A DNA stretch of 64,000 bases from an uncultured bacterium (GCA_938002255.1 CALLAL010000020.1:1-64000); one strand, 5' to 3'. Shown: positions 1 to 8,979, counted from the first letter of the stretch. The notes: generated by a model not told the origin, from the letters alone. Translations and numbers: made by a program.

Positions 1-1515
1 ATGGAAACAAGAAGACTGAAAAACTTTATCAATGGGCAATGGGTGGAATCGAAAACAAACCGATGGCTTGAGGTGAGGAATCCGGCAACAGACGAGGTGA
101 TTGCCCTCTGTCCCGAAACGACTCCGGACGAAATTGATCGCACTGTGAGAGTGGCTCAGGAAGCTTTCTGGGCCTGGAGGACGACCCCGCCTCCCCGAAG
201 GGCAAAAATGCTCTTCCAGTTCCACGAGAGGCTGCAAAAACATCTTGATGAAATCGCAGAATATATTGTGAATGAAAATGGAAAAACCCTCGCAGACGCC
301 AGGGGTGAGATGACCCGAGCCATGGAATATGTGGAACACGCCTGTGCAGGACCGGAACTGCTCAAAGGGAGTCATGCGGAGGATGTTGGGACGGGAGTGG
401 ATACCATGTACATTCGTGAGCCTCTCGGTGTTTTTGTCTTCCTTCCGCCTTTTAACTTTCCTGCGATGATTGCCCTTTACTTTGTATGGGCCCTTGCGGC
501 AGGGGACACGGTCATCGTCAAATCGAGCCGTCTTTGCCCCATGACGATTACTCGAATTTTTGAGATTGCGGAGGAGTGCGGGTTTCCTAAGGGTGTTCTC
601 AATCTGTTGCATGGCTCGGGTAGTGGTGTGGGAGAGGCTTTAATTACTCATCCTGGAACGGCAGGGGTCTCTTTTGTGGGATCCTCAGAGGTGGGGGAAC
701 GGGTTTATAAAACAGCGATCAACCATGGTAAGAGAGCCCAGTGTCAGGGAGGGGCCAAGAACCATGTCCTGATTGCGGAAGACGCCATTCTCGATGAGGT
801 GATGCAGAACGTAGTGGATTCTTGTTTCGGTCATGTTGGAGAGCGATGTTTTGCTGTGTCAAATGTGCTGGCTGTTGAAAAGGTCTATGAAAAAGCCAAG
901 GAAAAATTTATTGAGCTCTCAAAAAAACTTATTCTCGGCTATGGAATGGATACGGGAGTCACGCTCGGACCGGTTGTCTCTAAGGATGCTTTGAACGAAC
1001 TATTGACTGAAATTGACCAAGGGGTCAAAGATGGAGCAAGGTTGCTTCTCGATGGCAGGAATTCCAAAGTGGAAAAATACCCGAAAGGATACTTTCTTGG
1101 CCCAACGGTTTTAGAAGCAGAACCAGAGATGCGTATCTTCCAGATTGAAGTGTTTGGACCGGTCCGTTGCTTAAAGAAGGTTAAGGATTTGGCAGAGGGG
1201 GTTCATGTGATCAATCAGAGTCGGTATGGTCATACAGCAAACATTTACACTGAGAACGGAGGTTGGGCCCGTGAATTTGCCCGGTCGGTTCAAGTTGGAC
1301 AGGTAGGGATTAATATTGGCACTCCCGCTCCCATTGCTTATTTTCCTGTCGGTGGAAGAAAAATCTCAATGTTTGGCGACATTCGAGGACGCGCCAATGA
1401 GGCCATAGATTTTTATACGGACAAGAAAGTGATTATCAGCCGGTGGCATTCTTCGCTCCGTGGAACAGCAAAATCTCTCGACGACGGGTTTGCTATGAAG
1501 TATTCAAAGAAGTAA
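1..1515 (+). CDS. mmsA: CoA-acylating methylmalonate-semialdehyde dehydrogenase-like aldehyde dehydrogenase
   Basis: This is a 504-residue aldehyde dehydrogenase of the CoA-acylating MMSDH type, which oxidises a 2-substituted malonate semialdehyde with NAD and CoA and loses the carboxylate as CO2. The catalytic Cys is C283 in GERC. The general-base Glu of ordinary ALDHs is replaced by Asn254 in GGAKNH, which is diagnostic of MMSDH. The conserved EVFGPV motif carries E383. The length is normal for the family. The ATG is the first base of the window, so the start matches the family N-terminus but its ribosome-binding site cannot be seen. It lies 121 bp ahead of the molybdenum-hydroxylase genes on the same strand. 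The family assignment is seen in sequence. The proposed substrate, 2-formylglutarate giving glutaryl-CoA, is inferred from the Ena and Hnr homologues downstream. The alternative is a true MMSDH in valine or inositol breakdown. Confidence 0.85.
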   Translation: METRRLKNFINGQWVESKTNRWLEVRNPATDEVIALCPETTPDEIDRTVRVAQEAFWAWRTTPPPRRAKMLFQFHERLQKHLDEIAEYIVNENGKTLADARGEMTRAMEYVEHACAGPELLKGSHAEDVGTGVDTMYIREPLGVFVFLPPFNFPAMIALYFVWALAAGDTVIVKSSRLCPMTITRIFEIAEECGFPKGVLNLLHGSGSGVGEALITHPGTAGVSFVGSSEVGERVYKTAINHGKRAQCQGGAKNHVLIAEDAILDEVMQNVVDSCFGHVGERCFAVSNVLAVEKVYEKAKEKFIELSKKLILGYGMDTGVTLGPVVSKDALNELLTEIDQGVKDGARLLLDGRNSKVEKYPKGYFLGPTVLEAEPEMRIFQIEVFGPVRCLKKVKDLAEGVHVINQSRYGHTANIYTENGGWAREFARSVQVGQVGINIGTPAPIAYFPVGGRKISMFGDIRGRANEAIDFYTDKKVIISRWHSSLRGTAKSLDDGFAMKYSKK

Positions 1516-1636
1516 TGTGAAAGGTCTGAAGAGCGTCCCGTAAAGAAAGAGTTGAGGGATGAAGCTAAAAGATTTTTCTCTCAACCCAAGTGAAACGTTT
1601 CTCTAAGCTTTTGGCGAGTTAAATTCGAGATATAAG

Positions 1637-2107
1637 ATGGAAGTCAACCTTAGGTTTACCCTGAACGGGAGAATGATACACGTGATGGTTCCTCCTCATT
1701 GGACACTCCTTCGGGTTCTTCGAGAAACATTAGGACTGACAGGCACGAAGGAGGGGTGTGGGATTGGAGAATGCGGAGCGTGTACGGTCTTGATGAATGG
1801 GAAACCGGTTAATGCCTGCCTCATCCTGGCTCCGAAGGCAGAGGGGAAAAGTATAGAAACAGTAGAAGCGTTAGCAAGCCAAGATTCTCTTCATCCACTT
1901 CAAAAATCTTTCATTCAACATGGTGCGGTTCAATGTGGATTCTGTACTCCTGGCATCTTGATGTCTGCCAAAGCCCTCTTAGAGGATAAACCACACCCGG
2001 ACAAGGAAGAGGTGAAAGAAGCCATCTCAGGTCATCTCTGCCGGTGTACAGGATACCAGCAGATCATAGAAGCGATTCAACGCGTTGGAGAAAAGGTTAA
2101 AAGATGA
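1637..2107 (+). CDS. Molybdenum hydroxylase small subunit, two [2Fe-2S] clusters
   Basis: This is a 156-residue iron-sulfur subunit of the xanthine dehydrogenase / CO dehydrogenase (CoxS, NdhS) family. It passes electrons between the molybdenum site and FAD. Cys41, 46, 49 and 61 form the plant-type [2Fe-2S] site (CGIGECGAC plus C61). Cys100, 103, 135 and 137 form the second site (CGFC and CRC). Length and cysteine spacing are complete. It is followed by the FAD and molybdenum subunits, giving the S-M-L set of a nicotinate- or purine-type hydroxylase. The ribosome-binding site is weak. The family is certain. The substrate, probably nicotinate hydroxylated at C6, is inferred only from the neighbouring Ena- and Hnr-like genes. 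Confidence 0.93.
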   Translation: MEVNLRFTLNGRMIHVMVPPHWTLLRVLRETLGLTGTKEGCGIGECGACTVLMNGKPVNACLILAPKAEGKSIETVEALASQDSLHPLQKSFIQHGAVQCGFCTPGILMSAKALLEDKPHPDKEEVKEAISGHLCRCTGYQQIIEAIQRVGEKVKR

Positions 2108-2167
2108 ACAGGGGACCAGGATTTGAGATATCAGGACATCAGAATATCGGGTATTGTTCTTCGTAGT

Positions 2168-2198
2168 ATCCTGATGCTCTCAGGATCTGGTATCCTGA
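2168..2198 (+). repeat. Mutually exclusive short hairpins before the FAD-subunit gene
   Basis: TATCCTGATG occurs twice (2167-2176 and 2191-2200), with its partial complement TCAGGAT (2180-2186) between the copies. TCAGGAT can pair perfectly over 7 bp with either the left ATCCTGA (2168-2174) or the right one (2192-2198), each with a 5-nt loop. A related TATCAGGA lies at 2129-2136. The right hairpin ends 17 bp before the ATG at 2216. Whether it controls translation or is only a degenerate intergenic repeat cannot be told. Confidence 0.45.
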
Positions 2199-2215
2199 TG
2201 ACCTATTGTGTTGAT

Positions 2216-3088
2216 ATGATTCTTCCTTTCGACTATCAAACTCCGAAGACACTTAAAGAGGCCTGCCGACTGTTAGGGGAGGCAAAAGGAAAAGCAAAAG
2301 TCATTGCGGGTGGAACCGATCTGGTTATCCGCCTGCGAAATGAAGAAGAGAAACCTGACCTGCTTGTTGATGTCACATGTCTTGAAGAACTTAAAGGAAT
2401 AGAAGAATCGGATGGAACTCTTTCTATAGGGGCGACCGTGACTCATTCAGAGATTTCAGATTCTTCCATTGTAAAACGATATGGAAGTGTCCTCGCAAAA
2501 GCCGCCTCTCAAATTGGTTCGCCACAAATTAGAAATCTCGGGACCATCGGAGGAAATATTATTAATGCTTCTCCGGCTGCGGATACACTCCCGGCTTTAA
2601 TGGTGCTAAATGCGGTAGGAAGAGTCGTTTCTTCAGAAAGTGAACGGGAGGTTCCCGTTCGGCAGCTTTTAGAAAGCCCTTACAAATCGGCACTGAAACC
2701 TGATGAACTTTTAGTCCGAATTCAGTTTAAGAAACTTTCACAAGATACCTGTTGCTCTTTTCATAGATTGGCAAGAAGAGAGGCAATGGCTATAGCAAGA
2801 ATGAGCTTGGCGCTTCTCTTCCGGATGAGAGACGGAAACATCAGCGATTTTCGATTTTCACCGGGCGCAGTCTTACCCGTGCCAGATCGATTAGAGGAGG
2901 TTGAGACATTTCTGGAAGGTCGGTCTCCTGAAGAGGATCTATTGAGGGCAGCCGCATGTAAAGTTTCAGAAGCGATCGTGAAAAGAAGTGGAATACGCCC
3001 TTCCACCTCCTATAAAGCTCCTGTCATCGAAGCCCTCTTTTTGAGAGCCATGCGAGAGGCGATGCAACAATGCCAATCAAACAAATAG
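2216..3088 (+). CDS. Molybdenum hydroxylase FAD-binding subunit
   Basis: This is the middle (CoxM/NdhF-type) subunit, which carries FAD and passes electrons to NAD or another acceptor. The two FAD motifs are clear: AGGTDL near the N-terminus and TIGGNIINASPAAD in the centre. The reading frame stays open back to a TTG at 2123. However, the family begins at MILPFDYQTPKTL, so I place the start at the ATG at 2216 (290 residues). The extra upstream codons cover the hairpin repeat and look non-coding. The gene overlaps the next start by 19 bases, as expected for coupled subunits. No Shine-Dalgarno is obvious before 2216. Confidence 0.88.
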   Translation: MILPFDYQTPKTLKEACRLLGEAKGKAKVIAGGTDLVIRLRNEEEKPDLLVDVTCLEELKGIEESDGTLSIGATVTHSEISDSSIVKRYGSVLAKAASQIGSPQIRNLGTIGGNIINASPAADTLPALMVLNAVGRVVSSESEREVPVRQLLESPYKSALKPDELLVRIQFKKLSQDTCCSFHRLARREAMAIARMSLALLFRMRDGNISDFRFSPGAVLPVPDRLEEVETFLEGRSPEEDLLRAAACKVSEAIVKRSGIRPSTSYKAPVIEALFLRAMREAMQQCQSNK

Positions 3089-5337
3089 GTATTGATATCC
3101 CCAAAGTAGATGCAAACAACAAGGTTCGAGGTGTGGCACAATTTGGTGCAGATCTTTCTGTGAGTTCTCCTCTTCACCTGAAGGTGGTTCGAAGTACAAA
3201 ACATCACGCAAAGGTTATTAAGATCAAAACAGAAGAGGCCAGTAGGGTCAAAGGCGTCGAGAGAATTTTTACAGCCCAGGATATCCCGGGGAAGCATTTA
3301 GTTGGGACCATTACGAAAGATCAACCCGTCCTTGTTTCAGACCGGGTCAGATATGTGGGTGATCCACTGGCAATCGTTGCCGCTCAAACCATAGAAGCGG
3401 CTGAAGAGGCCGTTAAAAAGGTAGAAATTCTCTACGAAGATTTACCCTCTGTCCACACCCCTGAGGAAGCCCTTAAACCCCATGCTCCTCTCATCCATGA
3501 CCATGGAAACCTTCTGATCGAATTTCAAGTCGTTAAAGGTGATGTTGTTGCAGGGTTTAAAGAGGCGGAGGTAATCGTTGAGGAACTTTACGAGACGACA
3601 TGGGTTGACCATGCCTATATGGAGCCAGATGCAGGGATTGGGTTTATGGATGAAGAGGGAAGGGTAACGGTAGTCTGTCCCTCTCAAAACGTTCATTACG
3701 ATCAGAAAGAAGTGGCAGGAGTTCTTTCGTTGCCTCTTGAGAAAGTTCGAATCATTCAGTGTGCCACGGGAGGCGGATTTGGTGGAAGGCTCGACATCAC
3801 GGTACAATGTCTTCTTGCCCTTGCCACTTACCATCTCAAAAGACCCGTTCGAATCGTTTACTCACGGGAAGAAGTTTTTGATGTTATTTCTAAACGCCAT
3901 CCGTTAACCATACGATACAAAAGTGGAGCAAAGAAGGATGGGAGACTGACCGCTATTGAGGTGGAGATTTTAGGGGATACCGGAGCTTATGCCTCCTATG
4001 GCGCAACCGTAGGGATTCGGTCAGCAGTTCATGCCACTGGCCCCTACCAAGTCCCGAATATAAAGGTGAGAAGCCGTATGGCTTACACCAATAATCCATG
4101 GTCAGGCGCCATGAGGGGCTTTGGGGTTCCTCAGATCGCTTTTGCTCATGAATCTCAAATGGACCTTCTCGCCAAGGCGATTCAAATGGACCCGATCGAT
4201 TTTCGCCTTAAGAATGCCTTGACCATCGGTTCAGAAACCGCAACGGGACAGAGCCTGATGGCAAGTGTTGGAATCGGGGAGTCCCTCCGGAGAGTGAAAA
4301 CATGGAGAGATCAGTTGATTTCTGTTTCATGCGATTCTCCAAGACCTCATCTCAGAAGAGGCATCGGGATTGGTTCAATGTGGTATGGTATCGGTAATAC
4401 AGGAATTGCAAATCCCTCGACAGCCCAGATAGAGATTTTACCGAACGGAGAAGTTCGACTTCTAACGGGGGTAGCGGATATCGGACAGGGTTCGGATACC
4501 GTGCTTCTTCAGATGGCCTCAGAAGCACTGGGAGTTCCGATACAAGAAATTAAACTCATTCGGGCTGATACGGCCTTCACAACCGATGCTGGAGCCACAT
4601 CCGCAAGCCGCCAGACTTATATCTCAGGGAATGCTGTCCTCCAGGCTATAAGGCATTTAAAACAGGAAATTCTGAGAGAGGCAGCCTCTTTTCTTCAGGA
4701 AGATGAGGCGGACCTTTTTGTTGAAGATGGAGAGGTAAGACATCGCAAGAAACGATGCATTTCCTTACCCATAAGAGAAATTGCCAAGAGAACACAGAAG
4801 AGATTTAAGGGGGAAGGGAGCTATGACCCTGAAACAAGAAAACTGGATCCCCAAACAGGTCAGGGAGCTCCCTATGCGACCTATGCGTTTGCAACCCACC
4901 TGGCCGAAGTGGAGGTGGATACCGAAACAGGCAAGGTCAAGGTGATTCGAGTGGTGGCGTGCCATGATGTTGGAAAAGCGATACATCCACAAAATATCGT
5001 AGGGCAAATCATCGGTGGGGTCGCAATGGGCGTGGGCTTCGCTCTCATGGAAGAATATATCCCGGGAGAGACAACTTCTTTTGTAAATTACCTCATTCCA
5101 ACTTCGAAAGATGTTCCGGAAGTGATCCCGATTCTTGTGGAAGACAGAGAACCCAGTGGTCCCTTTGGAGCCAAAGGGGTAGGGGAGCCGGCCCTTATTC
5201 CTTCAGCACCCGCTATTTTAAATGCCATTGCGGATGCCATAGGGGAGAGGATTTATCATTTACCGGCTAATCTGGAGAGGGTACTCGAAGCGGTTAAAAA
5301 AAGTAAAAGAGGAGGAAAAACATGGCAGCCCTGTTGA
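3070..5337 (+). CDS. Molybdenum hydroxylase large (molybdopterin-binding) subunit
   Basis: This 755-residue catalytic subunit belongs to the xanthine dehydrogenase / CoxL family and hydroxylates a heterocycle with water as oxygen donor. GGGFGGR (residues 234-240) contacts the molybdenum cofactor. The catalytic Glu is E706 in AKGVGEPAL. The motif RGFGVPQ is also present. Unlike the E. barkeri nicotinate dehydrogenase, whose molybdenum part is split between NdhL and NdhM, this subunit is one chain. It does not carry the AYRCF-type loop of CO dehydrogenase that I would expect in a true CoxL. It overlaps the FAD subunit upstream and the enamidase downstream (16 bases). The nicotinate-type substrate is inferred from context, and a purine or another N-heterocycle remains possible. 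Confidence 0.9.
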   Translation: MPIKQIGIDIPKVDANNKVRGVAQFGADLSVSSPLHLKVVRSTKHHAKVIKIKTEEASRVKGVERIFTAQDIPGKHLVGTITKDQPVLVSDRVRYVGDPLAIVAAQTIEAAEEAVKKVEILYEDLPSVHTPEEALKPHAPLIHDHGNLLIEFQVVKGDVVAGFKEAEVIVEELYETTWVDHAYMEPDAGIGFMDEEGRVTVVCPSQNVHYDQKEVAGVLSLPLEKVRIIQCATGGGFGGRLDITVQCLLALATYHLKRPVRIVYSREEVFDVISKRHPLTIRYKSGAKKDGRLTAIEVEILGDTGAYASYGATVGIRSAVHATGPYQVPNIKVRSRMAYTNNPWSGAMRGFGVPQIAFAHESQMDLLAKAIQMDPIDFRLKNALTIGSETATGQSLMASVGIGESLRRVKTWRDQLISVSCDSPRPHLRRGIGIGSMWYGIGNTGIANPSTAQIEILPNGEVRLLTGVADIGQGSDTVLLQMASEALGVPIQEIKLIRADTAFTTDAGATSASRQTYISGNAVLQAIRHLKQEILREAASFLQEDEADLFVEDGEVRHRKKRCISLPIREIAKRTQKRFKGEGSYDPETRKLDPQTGQGAPYATYAFATHLAEVEVDTETGKVKVIRVVACHDVGKAIHPQNIVGQIIGGVAMGVGFALMEEYIPGETTSFVNYLIPTSKDVPEVIPILVEDREPSGPFGAKGVGEPALIPSAPAILNAIADAIGERIYHLPANLERVLEAVKKSKRGGKTWQPC

Positions 5338-6488
5338 TTAAAAATATTGGAACATTGGTTTCTGGTGATATTTCAAACCCTATTCTGAGCGGGAAGGCCC
5401 TTCTTATTGAAGGAGGGTTGATTCGAGGCATAGGGAACGAAAAAGAATTGGAAACCAAGGGAGTAGATCAAATCATTGATATCGGAGGCATGACCCTCAC
5501 TCCTGGTTTGATTGATTCCCACTGTCATCCAGTATTAGGTGATTTTACTCCCAGACAGAAGATGCTTGATTTCATAGAATCTTCTCTCCATGGAGGGGTA
5601 ACCACAGCGATTTCGGCCGGAGAGGTCCATCTGCCTGGCAGACCAAAAGATGTGGCCGGGACAAAGGCGCTTGCCATCCTCGCAGCCAAATCGTTTGAAA
5701 ATGCAAGACCCGCAGGGGTTAAGGTGCTTGGAGGAAGCATTATTCTCGAACCTGGACTTCAAGAGAAAGATTTCGAAGAACTGGCAAAAGAGGGTGTCAA
5801 AGTTGTCGCGGAGATAGGGCTTGGGGGAATTAAGAGCCCAAAAGAAGCTGCTCCTATGGTTAAGTGGGCCCAAAAAAACGGAATGATTGTGATGATGCAT
5901 ACTGGAGGGACCTCGATTCCCGGAAGCACGACGGTTCCTGCAGAGGATGTGATTGCTGCCGGCCCAGATATCGTTTCTCATATCAACGGCGGTCCAACTG
6001 CGGTCTCCATTTCAGAAGCTGAAAAATTGATCCGGCATACAGACCTCATCCTGGAAATTGTTCATTGTGGAAATCCAAAGATGATCGTGGAGGTGATGAA
6101 GATCGTTAAAGAGGTGAAAGCCTATTCACGGGTGATCATCGGAAACGACGCCCCCTCTGGAACGGGGGTCATTCCACTTGGGATACTTCGGGTTATCAAT
6201 TTTCTTGCTTCCCTTTGCGGGGTGAAAGCTGAGGAAGCCATTGCCATGGCAACAGGCAATACTGCCAGAGTCTATCGGCTCAATCGGGGTATCATTGAAG
6301 TTGGAAGAGAGGCCGATTTTGTGATTATGGATGCGCCAATGGGATCCGTGGGAAAGGATGCCCTTTCGGCCATTGAAGCAGGAGATATTCCGGGTATTGC
6401 AGGGGTATGGATTGATGGCGTCATGAAGATCGGCATAAGCCGAAATACACCACCGCCCAATCGAAAAATGACTATAACGAAACCCTAA
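5322..6488 (+). CDS. ena: Enamidase (6-oxo-1,4,5,6-tetrahydronicotinate amidohydrolase)
   Basis: This 388-residue metal-dependent amidohydrolase closely resembles, from memory, the E. barkeri enamidase along its whole length. Shared stretches include SSLHGGVTT, PGRPKD, MHTGGTSIPGS, SHINGGPTA, GNDAPSGTG and SRNTPP. Ena opens 6-oxotetrahydronicotinate to 2-formylglutarate and ammonia. Probable metal ligands are H67 and H69 (DSHCHP), E164, H193, H220 and D276. The start overlaps the end of the molybdenum subunit by 16 bases, so it is translated from the same message. It sits between the hydroxylase and the reductase that would make its substrate. The family call is strong and the exact substrate is inferred from that resemblance. 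Confidence 0.88.
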   Translation: MAALLIKNIGTLVSGDISNPILSGKALLIEGGLIRGIGNEKELETKGVDQIIDIGGMTLTPGLIDSHCHPVLGDFTPRQKMLDFIESSLHGGVTTAISAGEVHLPGRPKDVAGTKALAILAAKSFENARPAGVKVLGGSIILEPGLQEKDFEELAKEGVKVVAEIGLGGIKSPKEAAPMVKWAQKNGMIVMMHTGGTSIPGSTTVPAEDVIAAGPDIVSHINGGPTAVSISEAEKLIRHTDLILEIVHCGNPKMIVEVMKIVKEVKAYSRVIIGNDAPSGTGVIPLGILRVINFLASLCGVKAEEAIAMATGNTARVYRLNRGIIEVGREADFVIMDAPMGSVGKDALSAIEAGDIPGIAGVWIDGVMKIGISRNTPPPNRKMTITKP

Positions 6489-6562
6489 GCCGTGAAACGT
6501 CAAACGAGGCGTAAAACCCACTTACGCTTAACACCTCACACCTTACGAAAAAAGGGGTTGAC

Positions 6563-8098
6563 ATGATTGTTGATTGGGAAACCTGTATTGGATGTGGTCT
6601 CTGTGTGGAGACTTGTCCACTATCTGCCATTACGCTTCTCGGGGAGAAAAAGAAAAAGAAAAAAGCATCCATTTCCGATCTCTGTGCGGATTGTAAAGCC
6701 TGTACAAAGGTCTGTCCTGTTGATGCGATCAAAGAAGTGTTAAAGCCCGAACGAACAGGCGTTCAATGTAAATCCTGTCCGATCAACTGTCTGATCCAAT
6801 TAAACCATACGGGAGCCTGCCAACGATTTATCAACCGGAATGGAGAACTGGTCCGAAATATTCCGCTTCAACGTTATCAAGATGTGAGTGACATTGTAGG
6901 GAATGATCATGAAGGAGCGATTCGAAGACCATTGATTACTGGCATAGGCGCAGGAACGACCTATCCTGATACAAAACCTGCCCCTTACATTGTTCAGTCT
7001 GAAGTGGATGGCATTGATGTGGTTACAGTGGTCACTGAGGCTCCGTTGAGTTACAGCGGCATCAAAGTGAAGATAGATACGGATAAAAACATCGGTCAAG
7101 AGGGTGCTTCTGTACTTATTGGAAAAAAGAGAGTGGGCCATCTCTGCACAGAGGAATATGGGTCGAAGATTCTTTCTCTGGGAGGGGTTAATCTGCTTAC
7201 AGGAAAAGACGGATTGACCGTTGCTCGGATGATTGTTGATATTGCCAACCGTAAAGAGGTTGTGCTCAAAGTGGAAGGGGGAGCTGAGCTAAAGCTTCAA
7301 GTTGGCAAAACTCCTATCATCAACGGAGAAGAAGGAAAAAGGATGCGGGTCGGTTGTGGGAGTGCCTCCATGGGTCTCTTCGGGAGATATTATCTGAAAG
7401 CTGCTGATGAGGTGATTGTTCTGGACTCCCATCTCATCGGGCAGTTTACAGAACATGCGGCTGGAAGGGAGTTGGGTGCCCGATACAGTGGCATTCGTTT
7501 GAGGGCAAGGCGGTCGACCCCTGGTCGTTATTTTGGAGAGCATGGGAAGGGATGGGGAGGCACGCCTATTGAGCATCCTTTAGAGATCATCGAAGGTTTT
7601 GATCCGAACACGACGAAACCAGGGATGACCGTACTCATTACGGAAACAACGGCAGAGAAGGCTTCCATGTTTCGCCTCAACGAAAAGGGGGATTTTATTG
7701 AAATCGAGTTAACCCCAGAGGCAAAGGGGGCGATCGAAATGATGGCGGCCACCTGTCAACCTTCGAGGGTTTCAGCCCTCTATGTGGGGGGAGCCGGTGG
7801 GAGTGCGAGAGCGGGGGTTACAAAAATTCCTGTAAAGCTAAATCAGGCCATCCATCAGAATCGTGCAAAGCTGACTGTGGGAGGGGCACCCACTTATATT
7901 CTGCCAGGCGGGGGAATCACATTTATGGTGGATGTGGAGAAGGTGATGGTCAAGGCATTTACCTATGTGCCAACACCTGCTACGGTTGTCCCTCTCGAAT
8001 ATACGATGAGATTGGAAGACTATCTCGAGATCGGAGGACATCAGGAGGCCATTCGGAAGTTAGAAGACGTGTTGAATGAGATCAAGGGTTCCATATGA
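6563..8098 (+). CDS. hnr: 6-hydroxynicotinate reductase (ferredoxin-domain flavoprotein)
   Basis: This 511-residue protein has the architecture of 6-hydroxynicotinate reductase (Hnr), which uses reduced ferredoxin to reduce the pyridine ring to 6-oxotetrahydronicotinate. Residues 1-60 form a two-cluster ferredoxin domain (Cys 8, 11, 14, 18 and 41, 44, 47, 51). A third group of cysteines follows at 69, 72, 76 and 86. The rest is the Hnr body, including GKGWGGTPIEHPLEII and GGAGGSARAGVTKIP, with no similarity I can see to benzoyl-CoA reductases. The start is an ATG at 6563 preceded by an AAAGGGG-type site. The stop overlaps the next start as ATGA. The pathway role rests on this homology and on the adjacent enamidase. 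Confidence 0.82.
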   Translation: MIVDWETCIGCGLCVETCPLSAITLLGEKKKKKKASISDLCADCKACTKVCPVDAIKEVLKPERTGVQCKSCPINCLIQLNHTGACQRFINRNGELVRNIPLQRYQDVSDIVGNDHEGAIRRPLITGIGAGTTYPDTKPAPYIVQSEVDGIDVVTVVTEAPLSYSGIKVKIDTDKNIGQEGASVLIGKKRVGHLCTEEYGSKILSLGGVNLLTGKDGLTVARMIVDIANRKEVVLKVEGGAELKLQVGKTPIINGEEGKRMRVGCGSASMGLFGRYYLKAADEVIVLDSHLIGQFTEHAAGRELGARYSGIRLRARRSTPGRYFGEHGKGWGGTPIEHPLEIIEGFDPNTTKPGMTVLITETTAEKASMFRLNEKGDFIEIELTPEAKGAIEMMAATCQPSRVSALYVGGAGGSARAGVTKIPVKLNQAIHQNRAKLTVGGAPTYILPGGGITFMVDVEKVMVKAFTYVPTPATVVPLEYTMRLEDYLEIGGHQEAIRKLEDVLNEIKGSI

Positions 8099-8979
8099 CC
8101 AAGAGCCACAAAGCAAATAGAGAGCAAGATTTCAACGGGATTCAACAACTTCCCTACGGAGCCATCCTCGTGGATTATGGACCCATGCGGATGTCTATTT
8201 CGGTCCACGAGTATGAAAAAGTTCTCACCTCTTTAGCGAGAGAGGGAGCGTTTTATGCCATCCATCTGCTCGAAGAGTTATCAAAATTTTTGCCTGTGAT
8301 GAAGAGGAGGTCCGTGGAGATTGATATCCAGGACACATTTCCAGAAGTTCTTCAAAGGATGGTAAGAGCGACAAAAGAATTTGGAGAAGAGGAATTGACG
8401 CCTCTGGCTGCTGTGGCTGGGAGCATCTCGGAGATGATCGCTGACTTTGTTTATGAAAAGGGGGGGACAAAAGTCCTTGTGGACAATGGAGGCGATATCG
8501 CTATTCGATTAAGAGAAGGAGAGGTAGCCCGAGTCGGCATCAAGGTGGAGATTGAAGCCCTTCGGCCCACCTATCTCCTGACCATCGATTCGACCATGGG
8601 AATGGAAGGGGTTGCTACCAGTGGGTTCGGAGGAAGAAGCTTTACAAAAGGGATCGCTTCGGCAGCCACTGTTCTTGCAAAGAAAGCCTCTTTAGCCGAT
8701 GCGGCAGCGACGATCATTGGTAATTTTACCACTGTTGATGATCCAAATATCTCAAGGGCGCTTGCTGAAAAAATTTACCCTGATACGGATATCACCGGTC
8801 AATGGATAACGACCAGAGTGGGGCCTTTACCCCTCAAGAAGGTTGAGGAAGCATTGGAAAAAGGTCTGTCCAAGGCTTCGATGCTCCATCAAAAAGGATT
8901 AATCCACGGAGCTTTTATTGCCTTACAGGGGAGAACTGTCTGGACAGATCCTATAAATCCTTTGATCTCATATTTATAG
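8095..8979 (+). CDS. UPF0280 family protein (ApbE-like fold)
   Basis: This 294-residue protein is of the UPF0280 family, which is distantly related to ApbE, the flavin transferase. GVATSGFGGRSFTKGI and SLADAAATIIGN correspond to the ATSG and ADALAT regions of ApbE, but the DPRTG-type motif of active FMN transferases is not seen. There is no signal peptide, so it should be cytoplasmic. The start ATG overlaps the hnr stop (ATGA), so translation is coupled to the reductase. A role in flavin or cofactor handling for Hnr, or a catalytic step in the pathway, is a guess. The biochemical function is unknown. Confidence 0.8.
   Translation: MTKSHKANREQDFNGIQQLPYGAILVDYGPMRMSISVHEYEKVLTSLAREGAFYAIHLLEELSKFLPVMKRRSVEIDIQDTFPEVLQRMVRATKEFGEEELTPLAAVAGSISEMIADFVYEKGGTKVLVDNGGDIAIRLREGEVARVGIKVEIEALRPTYLLTIDSTMGMEGVATSGFGGRSFTKGIASAATVLAKKASLADAAATIIGNFTTVDDPNISRALAEKIYPDTDITGQWITTRVGPLPLKKVEEALEKGLSKASMLHQKGLIHGAFIALQGRTVWTDPINPLISYL

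Noticed and set aside
2123-2215. Upstream TTG extension of the FAD subunit
   Set aside because: The extra 31 codons cover a hairpin repeat, have no ribosome-binding site and precede the conserved family N-terminus.
1637-5337. CO dehydrogenase (CoxSML) or xanthine dehydrogenase identity
   Set aside because: The subunits fit the broad family, but the adjacent Ena- and Hnr-like genes point to a nicotinate-type substrate, and I did not see the AYRCF-type active-site loop of true CoxL. Purine oxidation cannot be excluded fully.
6489-6562. Repeat or mobile remnant between ena and hnr
   Set aside because: The gap has a few CGT(A)A-like words but no clear inverted or direct repeat, and it reads as ordinary spacer.
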